Assembly (NCBI GenBank): GCA_021234155.1
Contig: JAJEKV010000281.1
Span: 186,001 to 250,000 of the forward strand
DNA length: 64,000 nucleotides
Reading direction: 5' to 3'
DNA from: Isoetes taiwanensis
Taxonomy: Eukaryota > Streptophyta > Lycopodiopsida > Isoetales > Isoetaceae
Position 1 is the stretch's first letter; each line of letters opens with the position of its first letter. The position numbers were made by a program, and so were the translations under genes. The notes below the pieces were generated by a model that saw nothing but the letters and a program-made list of their open reading frames with translations, was not told where the DNA came from and did not search any database. This document shows positions 10,405-22,199 of the stretch, one piece after another.

Positions 10405-12354
10405 GTGTTAGATGCAAGACTTTGCATGCCCACGAATTATTGTCCACAATTCCAAAACCATGAATAGAAATGAAAAAATGAATGATAATAAATAAAGACA
10501 TAGCAAACCTGTAATAGAATGAAACACATCTACCTAATTCTGCTTCCTTTCCGCTTCAAACTTGGGATATGCAAAAGTTCAAACGGAGCTCGCTTATTCA
10601 CCATGGGAAGTTGTTTAAAAGCTCCCTCGGCGCCATGGCTGCCGTCAAGAAAAAAAGAAAGCTGCGAGACAAAGTAACGGCAAAGCTCAAAGAGCCATAA
10701 CTGGAAGCAGAAATTTGAACAAAACAATTCTGGAAATCACATCTTGCATTTGCTTCAGTTCTGTTGTCTTGGGTTCAATGTGGAAGAGTAATATAAAGCA
10801 GCAACTATTTTTGAAGACAACCCTTTCTTAATATGGAATAAAAGAATGAAATGGTGCAAATCTAATACTTTCGTCATGAAGATAACATTGTGTGCTTCGT
10901 CTACTCTCCCTAATCACCTTCATGAGTGTGAACTGTAAAGCAAAGTGAGTGCCATTACACAAAGAGTCCCCTGTAAGTACAAAAAATTCAAATCCAAAAT
11001 GGAAGAACATAATAAGAAAAAAGAGAGAAATAGCTCCAGGCCTTGAGAATCTAGCAACGCTGTTACTCTAGTTCCTGATATACATGCATGTCAATCAAAG
11101 AATTACTAACAAATGCTAGTTATCAGAGTTTAAATGACATGATTTTATCTGTCAGGAATAATAAGATGTAGATAATGTCTTTCTGCTAGCTAACTACATA
11201 AGAGCTCTTGTAAAAAAGAAATGTTTTTGAGAGGTACTTGCTAGCTTCCAGATCGTTCTTTTAAAATAATTGCAGCGGTGCTTGATGCTAAGGCTGGAAA
11301 GGAGAAGAAAGACCTGGCATTGGCGGATGGTTCAGTTTGCTTACCCAGTCTGTATGTAAATTGCAAAAGCCCTTAAAATCTTGTTTCTTCCTCATCAACT
11401 AACCAAAGATGCCTCTCCTTGACCTGCTGCATATCGAGATGCAGATAAAATTGCTGCGTTTAATTTAATCCACAACTACAAAATTAGAAGCCATGGAAGA
11501 ACGAACCTGAGTACCTTAAGCTTGGAGCATCCGATACGATGCCTCCTCTAGTTCTAACGGATCTGCAGAGGCATCTGCATCAAAAATCTGGGTCCCTCCC
11601 TTTGAAAGCAAACTCTTTTGAGATCAGTTCCAGAAGCAATAGAAGCACAACTCAAAAGCCTTGAATCCTGAGGAAGAACTATCATCTTTAGTGTGAGCAA
11701 GAACCGACCAAGTGAGGTGCCCAAATACATTTTCTACCTGTTCAGTTGCAGATGCATTTCTGAGAGAGCCGTGTCCTTCGAAAAACACTGAGTAATCATG
11801 AGAAAAAGTTCGTTTCTGAAACGAAAAAAATATAAATGTTAGATTTCAGCAACAACATCGTGGAGGAGCTGTGTAGTACTCACTTTGTCCAAAACCGTTC
11901 CAGGTGAGGCCTCCAGAGGAGAATAGTAGAGCAAATTCTGAGGCGCCGAGGAGAATAGTACACAGGACAAATTTCATAAGAAAGCTTGACATCCCTCATC
12001 TAATTTGCATTCAATGCCGGCGCCTTCTTTCAAATCCTTTGCATTCAATTTAGGCCTCGCAGACATCTCAGACATGTCTGGAAAGGCTGAGCGTACAGCA
12101 TAAGGATAATGTGGACGACTAACTGGACGGTAGGGATAGTGAACGACAGGAGGTGTTGGTTGGATCACACTCATCCCGCGTTTTGGTCCACTGTTGAAAA
12201 GTATAGTTTTCTTAGGTCCACATGTTCTTTATTCAGAGATTTCAAAAAAACCTACATGTAGATCTGTGGAGGTGTGGTTTTACTAACTAACGGTGTTGTT
12301 TTTTAAGTGGACAAGGAACGTCCACTGTTATTTTTTTAAGGAGTTTGTGGTTTT
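10405..12354. other. No firm gene; one exon-like segment
   Basis: At about 11270-11358 (+) a frame after an acceptor-like TTGCAG reads VLDAKAGKEKKDLALADG and ends shortly after. At 10635 a 21-codon ORF starts MAAVKKKRKLRDKV. Neither can be assigned to a family. The remainder holds no recognisable gene or repeat. Confidence 0.35.
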
Positions 12355-12640
12355 TTTTTTTTAGGACGGTGTGGTTTTTAAGGAGGTATGTTTTTGTTAA
12401 AAGAACCGTGGTTTTTTTTTGAGGTAGTGGTGTTTTTAAGGAGGTGTAGTTTTTGGAGGTGTGGTTTATAAGTAAGTGTAGTTTTTTTTAGGGAGCTGTG
12501 GTCTTTGCTTTTAGGACGTGTGGTTTTTTAAGGAGGTATGTTTTTTGTTAAAGGAACTATGGTTTTTTCTTTTGAGGTGGTGATGTTTCTAAGGAGGTGT
12601 AGTATTTGGAGGTGTGGTTTATAAGTATAGTTTAAGAAGG
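12355..12640 (+). repeat. Degenerate GGAGGTGTGGTTTTT array, duplicated block
   Basis: Short GT/T-rich units such as AGGAGGTGTAGTTTTTGG are arranged in two related blocks (about 12360-12483 and 12510-12636). The same order of sub-motifs occurs in each, at an offset of about 152 bp. Confidence 0.8.
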
Positions 12641-13036
12641 TTTTTTCTAAAGGATGTAATGGTTCTCTAAAGGGGTGTGATATTTTAAGGTTCTTTATAG
12701 CCAATTTTGTAAGCATCATTATACAATCATTGCACTGCTCCCATCCATAGGACACCCCATATAGTATTCATGTTGTCATTACATGCCATGTGTAAAAATG
12801 CAATATCTCATCTATTGTCCCTCTACCCCTCATGCTTATAGAAAACTAAAATGCAAAGGCATTATTTAAGATCCCAAAATTGAATTGAATTGAATTTAAC
12901 TTTAACATCCATGGGGACTAACAAGTCTATCGATCGGTGAGGAGAGAGTGTATGTGCGCATGCAGGAGTGTATGTGTGTGTTGTGGGGGGGGGGGGATTG
13001 TGTGTGTTTGTTTTGTGTGTGTGCATGCGTAAGCGC

Positions 13037-13164
<128 letters not shown>

Positions 13165-13210
13165 TATTTATGTCTATGGGAGGCCTAAAAGACCTATTAG
13201 ACAATCCCCT

Positions 13211-14950
13211 TTAAACATCTTCATAAAATAATAGATGAGTTTCCGAATCCTCATCTAGCTCATCACTCTCACTCAAAATATCTGAGTTATCAATATTAAC
13301 AACAGCTTGAGATTCCAAACAAGCATCTCTATGATGTAGAAGATCTATCACATATCTTCCTAACACATCCCCCTCTAGTGTGAAAAGATTTGGGAGATCT
13401 ACATGATTAATCCCATATTTATCTCTTAACACCGCATAGGCCATACATCGAAGTAACACATGGTCTTCATCTTCAACCTGGTTTGTGCTACATAACTTAC
13501 AGTATCTTTGGTCTCTTGGTATAACATGCCCCCATCTCCCCACCTCTATACCTAGGTGATGTGAACTAAGGCGGACCCTGCAAAGAGTGTGTCTCTTCTG
13601 TATTGAGATGTTTTCCTGTAAGTGCATAGCTAGTAACAAGCTCGGGTTTATCCCCTGTTTGTATAAAATCATCTTTGTCTTAGGCTGCGACCATAATTTT
13701 CTGTGTATCTTATAAGATATCCATTGTCTTAGATCTGAAATTAAGGCCACTTCTTCCCATTGTATATCCCATTTTCTAAGCCAATTCTCCACATCATGTA
13801 GTATTCCCTTTTCTTTACTTGATGTCAAAGCCTTATATACAACATGAGAGTCATCCAATGATAACACTCTCTTAAGATACGTGATACATCTCAATATGGC
13901 TTCTCCCTCAAGAGGTAAAAGTCCACTTTCCGTCAACATCATGGGATAAGGAGTTTGGGCTTTAACCCCTAGCTCCAATCTCAGAAATTTCTTCAAGACC
14001 TGCTCCATATCATCCCATAAGCATTGTGGGAGACTTGCTCCCCATATCTCACACCCATACAAAACCACACTCTGTACTAGTGACTGATAAAGCTTTACCT
14101 TAAGTTTCCAAGACCAAAGATGAGATCTTCGACACATGCTCTGTAGCGCATACAATGCCCTGTACCCTCCATCAATTCGCTTCGATATGCATGCATTCCA
14201 TCTATGATTCCTGCTGAAAATCAGACCCAGGTATTTATAAGAATCACACATATTTACAGTATTTCCCTTATAGCTGAAAATGGACTCCTGCCTGAGAGTG
14301 CCCACTGTCATAATGTTCGACTTATCCAAGTTTACCTGCATGCCAGTTTGGTCACAAAAGACCGCCAAACTATTCAGATGTTGTTGCATGTGATCTTTTG
14401 AACGTGCAAATATCACCACATCATCTGCATACATCAGCAGCTGTAGAACATATCCATGTATCTCAGTGCCACCCGGACAATTATCATGGAGCCATGCCTC
14501 TAAACTATCTATGAACAAACCAAACAGCGTTGGGGATAAAGGGCAACCTTGTTTCACCCCAATATTGCTCTCCACACAATCTGAGATCTCCAAAGAAAAG
14601 GGGTGGGATAGTTGCACAAGTACCTTTTCGTATAGAATCTGGACTGCATCTTTAAACTCCCGTGGCACATTAAGCTTCTCAAGCCTTTCCCATAGCTGTA
14701 CCCGAGGAACCTTATCGAAGGCTTTCTTGAAGTCAATGAAAGCTATATACACTGGTTTCTTGGTCCCTTTGACACTGTCAAATACCGTTTTCAGCACCAG
14801 CAAATGATCTAAAGTAGATCTGCCTGGCCTAAAGCCTGCTTGTGTCTCTGCTCTTTTATGATTAAATTCAGCCCATATGCTTATTTGCTTTTCTACGATG
14901 GACTCTATTCCTGCACCAATCAGATGGGAAACCTTGCTCCATAGCGAGGT
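13211..14950 (-). pseudogene. LINE reverse transcriptase and C-terminal domain
   Basis: The ATG-initiated part is 530 codons (14803 to 13211), but the reading continues upstream to about 14935 through ISIWAEFNHKRAETQAGFRP and STLDHLLVLK. Motifs in order: YIAFIDFKKAFD (first catalytic Asp), GVKQGCPLSPTLF, LMYADDVVIF (catalytic YADD), and MQVNLDKS. Near the C-terminus is RYCKLC-(x8)-DHVLLRC, a CCHC-like zinc finger common in LINE ORF2. The conserved stretch between PSDW and the WAE region (normally with a KKGD...NYRxI motif) is missing and the frame changes there, indicating an internal deletion of a few tens of codons. Confidence 0.85.
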
Positions 14951-16431
14951 TAAGCATGCGCGTAATCAACGGGACAATGCTCGGTCCAGCCCATTTTAAA
15001 TGCTCTGCACTGAGGGAATTCAAGTCTGATGCTTTACAATTAGCCAGGGCTGATATACCAGCAGTTACATCCTCCTCCTTGAAGGTCCAATTCGAGCTTA
15101 TGCTACTAGTGCAATCCATTCCTGTGCTATGATACAGACTCACTACATGTTCCCATAAAGCTCTTGCATCTAGCGGAATTTCAGCCTGCCTGTTCTTCTT
15201 AAGCCCATTCCAGAATAGTTTTGGTTCTTCCAAGTATCTCTGGCATAGGATTTGTTGCCTTTGGCTGATGTATCTTCTCTTCTTACCCCTTACTACTCGC
15301 TTATAGCTCTGTTTATACTGTGCTTTAAGGTGTAAGTCACATTTTTTCCATTGATCTCTAGCATCTCGACATTCCTTATCATACCATGCCTTGCATGGCA
15401 GCCCTTTGCAAGCTCTCTGTGAAGTGAATATTTCCTTTGCTGCCTCGTCCAGAATCTTGATTATTTGCTGATTTATGGTGTTTAAATCTTCATCCCAATG
15501 CAGCTTACTTATCTTATCTTCCACACATGTACGGTATTGTGTCCGGAGGTATGGTTTCAAGTGATACCGTGTTTGCCTAACCGTGTCCTTCAAAACTGGC
15601 TGCTTAACCTTTATGTTAACAAATAACGGGCTATGATCAGATTCAAGCTCCTCCTCGCCTACTGTAAAATCAACCAAATCATGTAACGAGTTTTCTGCTA
15701 TGGCTACATAATCAACTGTACTCCTTGTTCTACAAGTGTTCTTTACTGTCTGTGGAAATCTGTCCAATCCATTACAAATAAGCAAACCTGCACTACTACA
15801 CAAACAAAGGAACTGTCTACCGCTCTTTGTGACAATCAAGTCCTTCGAAATTCTACTCCTCCCTGTTAATTGCATGTCACAATCATCCATCTCTTCTAAC
15901 CAAAGCGGATTCTTGTTACCTGTGTATGTCGCAGCCTGCAGATTACCAATCCGGCCATTAAAATCCCCTGCCAGAATTACCTTGCCTCGTTCTTGGAAGT
16001 ACATAATATCCTGTTCAAGAGCAAAAAACATATCATCATTAGATGTATCAATTTTCGAGTATATTTTGGTGTGCCTGGGTGCAAAATAACAAATTGCCAT
16101 GTAAAAAGGAACGTGTGATCCTCCTATTTCCAACCAAATGTACTGTCCATTTTTATCCTTTCTAATGCCTGTAATTACATCTTTATAGGCTGGCCGAATA
16201 AAGCATGCAATGCCGCCATTGCCCATGTCTGTATTTTTAAATCTTGCATTTTGCACAGAGTAGATCATTTCAAAACCATCAATTTCTGGAAGTGCATACA
16301 AATCATTCTCCTTAGTTTCTACGAAGCAAATAGCATCCACCCTCTCTAGAATTTTGCACATGCTAAGAGTCTTATCGATTGTTAATCGATTGATATTCCA
16401 GATTGCGACTCTTAGTCCTCCCGCAAATTCC
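14868..16431 (-). pseudogene. LINE apurinic-type endonuclease domain plus RT N-terminus
   Basis: The frame is open upstream of the first ATG (16361) and begins LRVAIWNINRL, which carries the Asn that opens EEP-type endonucleases. FVETKEND follows with the metal-binding Glu, then AGDFNGR, STVDYVAIA and SDHSPLF, the usual order for LINE endonucleases that nick target DNA. The linker contains CKAWYDKECRDARDQW and FWNGLKK, then HLKWAGPSIVP and EQGFPSDW of the RT N-terminal region. The frame then breaks off in VHRRKANKHMG-stop. This is the end of the open frame, not of the domain. Confidence 0.85.
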
Positions 16432-16455
16432 TATTCAAATAGGAATTTGAATAGG

Positions 16456-17004
<549 letters not shown>

Positions 17005-19868
17005 TGGCTCAAACATGCCACCTAGGCTCAAACATGCCAAGGTGGCTCAAACATGCCACCAAGGTGGCTCAAAAATGCCAAGGTGGCTCAAACATGCACC
17101 AAGGTGGCTCCAACATGCCAAGTTGGCGCAAACATGCCACGTGGGCTCCACCATGCCATCTAGGCTCCAACATGCCAAGGTGGCTCACAACATGCCACCT
17201 AGGCTCGAACATGCCAAGGTGGCTCAAACATGCCACCTAGGCTCCAACATGCCACCTATCCAACATGCCACTATGGTCTAATATGCTATCTAGGCTCCAA
17301 CAATCCACCTAGGCTCTAACATGCCAAGGTGGCTCAAACATGCCACATGGGCTCCAACATGCCACCTAGGCTCCAACAGGTGGCTCAAACATTCCACGTG
17401 GGCTCCAACATGCCAAGGTGGCTAGGCTCAAATATGCCAAGGTGGCTCCAACATGACACCTAGGCTCCAAACATGACAAGGTGGCTCAAACTTGCCACTT
17501 AGGCTCCAACATGCTCCAACATGCCACGCTGGGCTCCAACATGCCACCTAGGCTCCAACTCTGCCAAGGTGGCTCAAACATGCCACGCGGGCTCCAACAT
17601 GCCACCTAGGCTCCAACATGTCAAGGTGGCTCAAACATGCCAAGGTGCTCAAACATGACACCTAGGATCTAGCATGCCACCTAGGCTCAAACATGCAAAG
17701 GTGGCTCAAACATGCCACGTGGGCTCACCTAGGCTCCAACATGCCAAGGTGGTTCAAACATGCCATCTGCGGGCTCCAACGTGCCATCTAGGCTCCAACA
17801 TGCCAAGGTGGCTCAAACATGCCAAGGTGGTCCAAGCATGCCACCTAGGCTCAAACATGCCAAGGTGGCTCAAACATGCCATGGCTCCAACATGCCACCT
17901 AGGTTCCAGATGCCAAGGTGGCTCAAACATCGCACATGGGCTCAAACATGCCAAGGTGGCTCAAACATGCCACGTGGGCTCCAACATGCCACCTAGGCTC
18001 AAACATGCCACGTGGGCTCCAACATGCCATCTAGGCTTCAACATGCCAAGGTGGCTCCAACATATCACCGGGCTCCAACATGCTCAAACATGCCAAGGTG
18101 GCTCAAACATGCCACGGACTCGGGACATGCCACCTAGGCTCCAATAACATGCCACCTAGGCTCCAATAACATGCCAAGGTGGCTCAAACATGCCACCTAG
18201 GTCCAACATGCCAAGGTGGCTCAAACATGCCACCTAAGCTCTAACATGCCACCTAGGCTCAAACATGCCACATAGGCTCAAACATGCCAAGGTGGCTCAA
18301 ATATGCCATGTGGGCTCCAACATGCCACCTAGGCTCCAACATGCCAAGGTGGCTCGCATGCCACCCTCGAGCCCAACATGCCACCTAGGCTCTATGCCAC
18401 ATAAAATCCAACATGACACCTAGACTCCAATATGCCACCTAGCCCCCAACATGCCACCCTAGGCTCCAACATGCTAACATGGTGAAACATGCCATGGGCT
18501 CAAACATGCCACCTAGGCTCGACATGCCAAGGTGGTTCTAACATGCCACATAGGCTCCAATATGCCACCTAGGGACCTAACATGCTAAGGTGGCTCAAAA
18601 CATGCCACCTAGACTCCAACATGCCACATAGGCTCCAACATGCCAACGTGGCTCAAACATGCCACTTAGGCTCCAACATGCCACCTAGGCTCAAACATGC
18701 CAGGTGGCTCAAACATGCCACCTAGGCTTCAACATGCCACCTAGGCTCCAACATGCCAAGGTGGCTCAAACATGCCACCTAGGCTCAAACATGCCAAGGT
18801 GGCTCAAACATGCCACCAAGGTGGTACCAAGGTGGCTCAAACATGGCACCAAGGTGGCTCCAACATGCCACGGTGGCTCCAACATGCCACGCTGGCTCTA
18901 ACATGCCATGCGGGCTCCAACATGCCAAGGTGGCGCAAACATGCCACGTGGGCTCCACCATGCCACCTAGACTCCAACATGCCAAGGTGGCTCACAACAT
19001 GCCACCTAGGCTTAAATATGCCAAGGTGGCTCAACACATGCCACCTAGGCTCCAACATGCCACCATGGCTCTAACATGCCACCTAGGCTCAAACATACCA
19101 AGGTGGCTCAAACATGCCACGTGGGCTCCAACATGCCATCTAGGCTCCAATATGCCAAGGTGGCTCAAACATGCCACCTAGGCTCCAACATGACACGGTG
19201 GCTCAAACATGCCACGCGGTGCTTCAACATGCCACCTAGGTTCCAACATGCCAAGGTCGCTCAAACATGCCACGTGGGCTCTAACATGCCACCTAGGCTC
19301 CAATATGCCATCTAGGCTCCAACATGCCAAGGTGTCTCAAACATGCCATGTGGGCTCTAACATGCCAAGGTGGCTTTAACATGCCACCCACGCCAAGCAT
19401 GCCAAGGTGGCTCCAACATGCCACCCAGGCTCCAACATGACAAAATGGCTCAAACATGCCACCTAGGCCCCAACGTGCTCAAACATGCCACGTGGGCTCC
19501 AACATGCCACCTATGCTCCAACTTCCCAAGGTGGCTCAAATATGCCACGCGGGCTCCAACATGCCACCTAGGCTCCAACATGCCACCTAGGCTCCAACAT
19601 GCTCAAACATGCCACGGGCTCCAACATGCCACCTATGCTCCAACATGTCAAGGTGGCTCAGCATGCCAAGGTGGCTCAAACATGCCACCTAGGCTCCAAC
19701 ATGACAAGGTGGCTCAAACATGCCAAGTTGGCTCCAACATGCCACCTGGGCACCAACATGCCACCTAGGCTCCAACATGCCAAGGTGGCTCAAACATGCC
19801 ACGTGGACTCCAACATGCAACGTGGGCTCCAACATGCTAAGGTGGCTCAAACATGCCACGCGGGCTCC
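17005..19868 (+). repeat. 19-bp minisatellite, long array (about 145 units)
   Basis: The basic unit is GGCTCMAACATGCCA followed by AGGT or CCTA. The two unit types (GGCTCAAACATGCCAAGGT and GGCTCCAACATGCCACCTA) are interleaved irregularly, with many one-base and partial-unit variants such as CACGTGG, CACGCGG and CATCTAG endings. Because 19 is not a multiple of 3, apparent ORFs cycle through frames and are not genes. Confidence 0.97.
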
Positions 19869-20217
19869 GGAATAGAGATTCGATTTTTTTCCATGTCGCT
19901 CGAATGACGAAATTACCCCGGCGACCAAGTTATACCGGCCATTTTTGCAATGAAAGAAACATCTAACCCTCTACATGGCAAGATTCCACGCCCACCTCTT
20001 GGGTCAATTGACTACGAACGTGTTGGACATGAGCTACTTTGGCGCTTTTGGAGAAGGGGTGGTCTTCTGCCTACGAAACTTGGTCCCCAGGGTAATGTCG
20101 ACGTTTTGAGTCCATTGACGTACGGGTTCTGGTTGAGTGGGAGAGTTGCCCGTCCGCGGGCGTGAGCCTTCAGAGAGAACCTTTGGGGCTTAACCGCTTA
20201 GGAAGGGTTTAAGGGGT

Positions 20218-21095
20218 CCATCTTCCTCGGCGCCAACACCCTCCCTTTACGCGGATGACATTGCAGGCAAGATCCCCGCCGAACCGACCAGGATATGGCC
20301 TCCAAACATAAACCTTGTGTATTGCTAGGTTATTGAAGGGTTTACGTTATGGAGGTCGAGTTTTAGTTGGTTGCACTTTGGGACATGGTCGAGAATTTGT
20401 AATTGAAAATGCGAAGCAATAGGAACTGACAAAATGGGGTTTGGATTTATCCTCCTCCAAGTGTGGCAATTAGAAGTCAAGAGCTTTTGCAAAGTAGCAA
20501 AATTGTTCTGGGATCATTAGGGATGGCCAATAGATTCAAAATCTATTATTTCAGTTGCAAATGGCTCATCATGTATATTTAGAAAAAGGTACATCTAGTT
20601 AGTAGTTATCCAAGAAAATGACTATGTTTTAACCTCTCAAACGCAAAACCCCGTATGTTGGTAGGTTATTGTAGGGTTTTACGCCGCATACTAAAACGCG
20701 GGTCGCTTTTGGATAAATAAGCGCACCTTTTCCAACATGCATGCGGAGCCATAGCAACCGAATAACAGTAGTTTGGATCTATTGGCCATACCAATGATCC
20801 CAAACAATTTTGCTACTACAAAAGGTGCTCTTGACTTCTAATTGCCATAATCGGGAGGAGGATAAACCAAACCCTATTCCGCTGGCCTTATATGCTTCGC
20901 ATTTTCAACCGCAACTGTAACCATGTCCTGCGTGCAACCGACTAAAACTCGACCTCCATAACGTAAACTCTTCAATAACCTAGCAACACACGTGGTTTAC
21001 GCTGCTGATGCCATATCCTAGTCGATTCGACTGTGATCTTGCACAATGTCATCAATGTAGAGGGAGGGTGTTGATGCCGAAGATCTGGCCGGATA
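20218..21095. repeat. Imperfect inverted repeat, arms about 350 bp
   Basis: The left arm (about 20218-20575) and right arm (about 20733-21095) are reverse complements with moderate divergence. Matching pairs include CAACACCCTCCCT with AGGGAGGGTGTTG, and CGTTATGGAGGTCGAGTTTTAG with its complement at 20942-20965. Also paired are GGATTTATCCTCCTCC and GGAGGAGGATAAACC. The loop (20576-20732) contains another copy of the TAGGTTATTGTAGGGTTT motif seen inside the arm. The arms lie between the two oppositely oriented minisatellite arrays. Confidence 0.85.
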
Positions 21096-21382
21096 GGGGA
21101 AACCGAGGTCTCATGAGGGGGCATTGGCATTTGGCCTGAGAGGAGCGCCGGCAGGAAAGGTTGCCTCAACAACCTTTATGAGGTCCTGCTCTCCGGGGTC
21201 GGCCTCTCCCCTCTGGTGAGGAAGCGCCAAGAAAGTCGGCTTTTGGTTCGATTTGGGGAAGGGTGTCAAGAAGATCCCTCTATTCTATCCCTTGCCAAAC
21301 TCCTCTACCAAAAATTCCAAAGGTTATCATATTTCTTGCATAAAGTCCTAGTCATCATGTCCATGTCACCACCATCTAGCCA

Positions 21383-22196
21383 TGTCACCCAAAATTTGCC
21401 AACACCACCCAATGAAAAGACCAAAGATGGACATCTTTTCATTTTTGGCCTAGTCAAAACTTGGCCTTGCTTACTTGGCATGCCATGTCACCATTTGGAG
21501 TGCCTAGGTGGCATGCTCGAGCCACCTTGGCATGTTGGACCGTAGGTGGCATGTTGGACCCTTAGCGGCATGTTGGAGCCACCTTTGGCATATTTGAGCC
21601 TAGGTGGCAAGTCTGAACCACCTTGGCATGTTGGAGCCTAGGTGGCATGTTTGAACCACCTTGGCATGTTTGAGCCTAGGTGGCATGTTTGAGCCACCTT
21701 GGCATGTTGGAGCCCATGTGACATGTTTGAGCCACCTTGGCATTTTGGAGCCCATGTGGTGTGTTTGAGCCACCTTGGCGCATTGGAGCCCATGTGGCAT
21801 GGTTGAGCCACCTTGCATGTTGGAGTCTAGGTGGCATGTTTGAGCCACCTTGACATGTTGGAGCCTAGGTGGAATGTTGGAGCCACCTTGGCATGTCAGA
21901 GCACATGTGGCATGTTTGATCCACCTTGGCATGTTGGAACCTAGGTGGCATGTTTGAGCCATATTGGCATGTTGGAGCCATGTTGGCATATTGGAGCCTA
22001 GGTGGCATATTTGAGCCTAGGTGGCATATTTGAGCCTAGATGGCATGTTTGAGCCACCTTGGCATGTTGGAGCCTAGTTGACATGCCACCCAAAATTTGC
22101 CAACGTCACCCCATGAAAAACCAAAAATGTGCATCTTTTCATTAGTGGCCTAGTCAAACCTTGCTTACTTGGCATGTCATGTCACCAATTGGAGGG
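21383..22196 (+). repeat. About 115-bp direct repeats bracketing the short array
   Basis: CACCCAAAATTTGCCAAC starts copies at about 21389 and 22087. Each continues through ATCTTTTCATT, GGCCTAGTCAAA, TTGCTTACTTGGCATG and CATGTCACC. The satellite block 21500-22079 sits between the copies, so array and flank were probably duplicated together. Confidence 0.85.
21500..22079 (-). repeat. Same 19-bp minisatellite, opposite orientation
   Basis: About 30 units, reading TTGGAGCCTAGGTGGCATG and TTTGAGCCACCTTGGCATG on the + strand, which is the reverse complement of the 17005-19868 array. Confidence 0.95.
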
Positions 22197-22199
22197 CCA

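Noticed and set aside
17005-19868. CRISPR-like regular repeat pattern
   Set aside because: Units are contiguous with no unique spacers, and the genome is eukaryotic.
20972-21545. Small ORFs in the inverted-repeat arm
   Set aside because: They are not conserved between the two arms, so no coding constraint is visible.
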